Made by a program: the position numbers and the translations under genes. Shown here piece after piece: positions 5,363-6,533 of a stretch of DNA of 6,533 bases. Numbering within the stretch: the first letter of the stretch is position 1; every line of letters begins with the position of its first letter. The notes under the pieces are model-generated. The model saw only the letters and a list, made by a program, of their open reading frames with translations, was not told the origin of the DNA and did no database searches. This stretch comes from an uncultured bacterium (GTDB lineage Bacteria; Bacillota; Clostridia; Lachnospirales; Lachnospiraceae), in NCBI GenBank assembly GCA_947071365.1, contig CAMTFT010000103.1, positions 1 to 6,533 on the forward strand. The letters run 5' to 3'.

Positions 5363-6533
5363 TCAGAGACTGTAGCTCCACAGACTGCGGATCTGGGGCA
5401 GTACCGTGTCCATCTGCCACCGCGTTTCACTTTTTATCCGGCTGTTCGGGTCGTTGACGATAAGGTTTCCGTCACCGTCGATGCCGGTCAGTACAATGAA
5501 GTGACCGGAGGTGGTAAAGTCGCCGGGGTACATGGAGCAGATCATGGGATGGCTGGAATCGAGATAACTGTAGATGTAGTCTGCACTTACATCCCCGTAA
5601 GCTGCATTCAGCCCCAGCATCTGTGCGCCCTCTGTCATCAGGTTCCAGGAGGTTCCCTCTCCGGGGACGTAATAGCCCTGCTGTTCAGAAAACTTTGCCG
5701 TTTCGTATGGATTCCAGGACGTATCTCCCGTCAGGCCGCATACGATCATGGAAATGCAGGTTGGCCCGCAGCCCGTCAAAGCAAGAAAGTTGCTGCCGTA
5801 CGTCTCGTAGCCCCACCGTTCATCCCACTGCAGAAAGAGCGGAATACTTCCGGGCTGTACTTCACCGGACAGATCAATGGAATGCTTTTTATTTTTATTC
5901 TGCGGATAATTGTCCACAAAGGAGGCAGTCTCCGGGTATTTTGCTTTCAGTTCCAGAAGGTCTTTGGGAATGCGGTTGCTGTTCCAGTTAAAATAGAGAG
6001 CAAGCCCGCAGACGATAGCAAGGGAGCAGATGGCGGGCAGCAGGAGGCGTTTTCTGTTTCTGCGCTTAACGGCAGACACGGAAGGCACCGCGTGTGTTAT
6101 TTCGTGATCGGTATTCACTTTGCAGAAAGTGGCCTGCTCAATCATATTTTCCGTTTCTTGGAAAGTGATTGGCTCGGCCAGCTTGCGGCCAGTCTCCACC
6201 TCGTGAAAAGTAGTTGGCTCGGCCAGTTTGTGGTCAGTCTCGATTTCGTGGTCAGCATCTGCCTTGCGGAAAGTAGTTGGTTCTGCCGATTCACGTTCTG
6301 CCCTCATTTCGCGCAGTCTTGCCCTTCTTTCCGGGTTCGACAGCCTGCGTTCCATTCGTTCCCTTGCAAGCTTTCTTCTTACGATTCGAACCGCTACAAG
6401 TATCAAATACAGCGCTGATGCAAGACAGACAAACACGAAGACTTTATTACCGGACATATCCGTCAGGCAGGTCAATACAAAAAGGGACGCATATGTCAGA
6501 ATAAAATACAGAATTGTAAATACTATAAAAGAC
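5363..6533 (-). CDS. Membrane-anchored C39-family (papain-like) cysteine peptidase, 5'-partial
   Basis: A probable membrane protein with an extracellular C39-like cysteine peptidase domain. Residues are numbered from the TTG codon at 6475. The peptidase domain covers about 210-350: LFLQWD with Gln216, LTGCGPT with nucleophile Cys236, SGHFIVLTGID with His325, and VNDPNS with Asn341/Asp342. Hydrophobic helices lie at about 11-32 and 144-162. Arg-rich flanks (31-62 and 136-143) put residues 33-143 in the cytoplasm and the peptidase outside. Upstream of TTG 6475 the frame stays open to the window edge and encodes a further hydrophobic stretch (SFIVFTILYFILTYASLFV), with no ribosome binding site before the TTG or before ATG 6457. 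The true start is therefore outside the window. Such domains are found in bacteriocin-leader peptidases and cell-wall or secreted hydrolases. No ABC transporter or bacteriocin gene is visible here, so the role is open. The stop is TGA 5365-5363. Confidence 0.87.
   Translation of the reverse strand, partial: SFIVFTILYFILTYASLFVLTCLTDMSGNKVFVFVCLASALYLILVAVRIVRRKLARERMERRLSNPERRARLREMRAERESAEPTTFRKADADHEIETDHKLAEPTTFHEVETGRKLAEPITFQETENMIEQATFCKVNTDHEITHAVPSVSAVKRRNRKRLLLPAICSLAIVCGLALYFNWNSNRIPKDLLELKAKYPETASFVDNYPQNKNKKHSIDLSGEVQPGSIPLFLQWDERWGYETYGSNFLALTGCGPTCISMIVCGLTGDTSWNPYETAKFSEQQGYYVPGEGTSWNLMTEGAQMLGLNAAYGDVSADYIYSYLDSSHPMICSMYPGDFTTSGHFIVLTGIDGDGNLIVNDPNSRIKSETRWQMDTVLPQIRSLWSYSL
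6098..6286 (-). repeat. Degenerate tandem repeats inside the C39 peptidase gene
   Basis: Within the predicted cytoplasmic segment (residues 64-126, counted from 6475) the motif (L)AEPTTF recurs at 64-69, 84-90 and, as LAEPITF, at 99-105, with a decayed copy EQATF at 113-117. The spacings are 21, 15 and about 12 residues. Each copy is followed by a charged stretch of the type HEVETGRK, or ETDHK in the first. At DNA level TTGGCTCGGCCAG occurs identically at 6169-6181 and 6214-6226 (45 bases apart), and a diverged copy lies at 6277-6289 (63 bases further). The in-frame spacing indicates duplication of a coding unit. Confidence 0.8.

Noticed and set aside
5501..6418. 305-codon plus-strand frame opposite the C39 peptidase gene
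   Set aside because: Antisense to a gene with clear catalytic motifs and membrane helices. Its own translation matches nothing recognisable.
1..6533. CRISPR array, tRNA/rRNA, riboswitch, prophage or toxin-antitoxin system
   Set aside because: No repeat-spacer pattern, cloverleaf, conserved RNA core or matching protein was found in the window. Short intergenic regions are accounted for above.

Overview
The window reads as a short contig from a Gram-positive gut-type Clostridia, most plausibly a Lachnospiraceae member. This is an inference from strong GGAGG ribosome binding sites, G+C of roughly one half, a split two-subunit transketolase, and the family styles of the GntR, MATE and C39 proteins. 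No 16S rRNA or other marker gene is present. The first 48 bases are not biological. They are the end of an Illumina P7 oligo, an 8-base index and a Nextera (Tn5) adapter with its mosaic end, so genomic sequence starts at base 49 inside a gene.

Bases 49 to about 4020, plus strand, form a carbohydrate-metabolism block. It holds the 3' part of a transketolase N-terminal (TPP-binding) subunit, a complete transketolase C-terminal subunit, and a short-chain dehydrogenase/reductase that ends at a hairpin terminator. A GntR/FCD transcriptional regulator follows, then an RpiB-type sugar-phosphate isomerase with its own likely promoter nested with an 11-bp inverted repeat. Split transketolase, RpiB-like isomerase, NAD-type SDR and a FadR-like regulator together suggest a substrate-inducible sugar pathway, in which a ketose or ketose phosphate is isomerised and cut by transketolase. 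The substrate cannot be read from this window. Candidates include a pentose or tetrose (polyol) route, the apulose-4-phosphate route and the sulfoquinovose transketolase route.

At about 4013-4021 the 3' end of the isomerase gene is joined tail-to-tail to a MATE-family efflux gene on the minus strand. The MATE gene has lost its last helices, its frame continues antisense through most of rpiB, and the last codons and stop of rpiB lie in MATE antisense sequence. This is either a deletion/rearrangement or a chimeric assembly join. The untrimmed adapter at the contig start makes an artefact a serious possibility.

From 4016 to the right end the genes are on the minus strand: the truncated MATE exporter, and upstream of it a membrane-anchored C39-family cysteine peptidase. 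The peptidase frame stays open to the window edge and encodes a further hydrophobic helix there, so its start is outside the window. Its predicted cytoplasmic segment carries degenerate tandem repeats. These two genes show no functional link to the sugar block.
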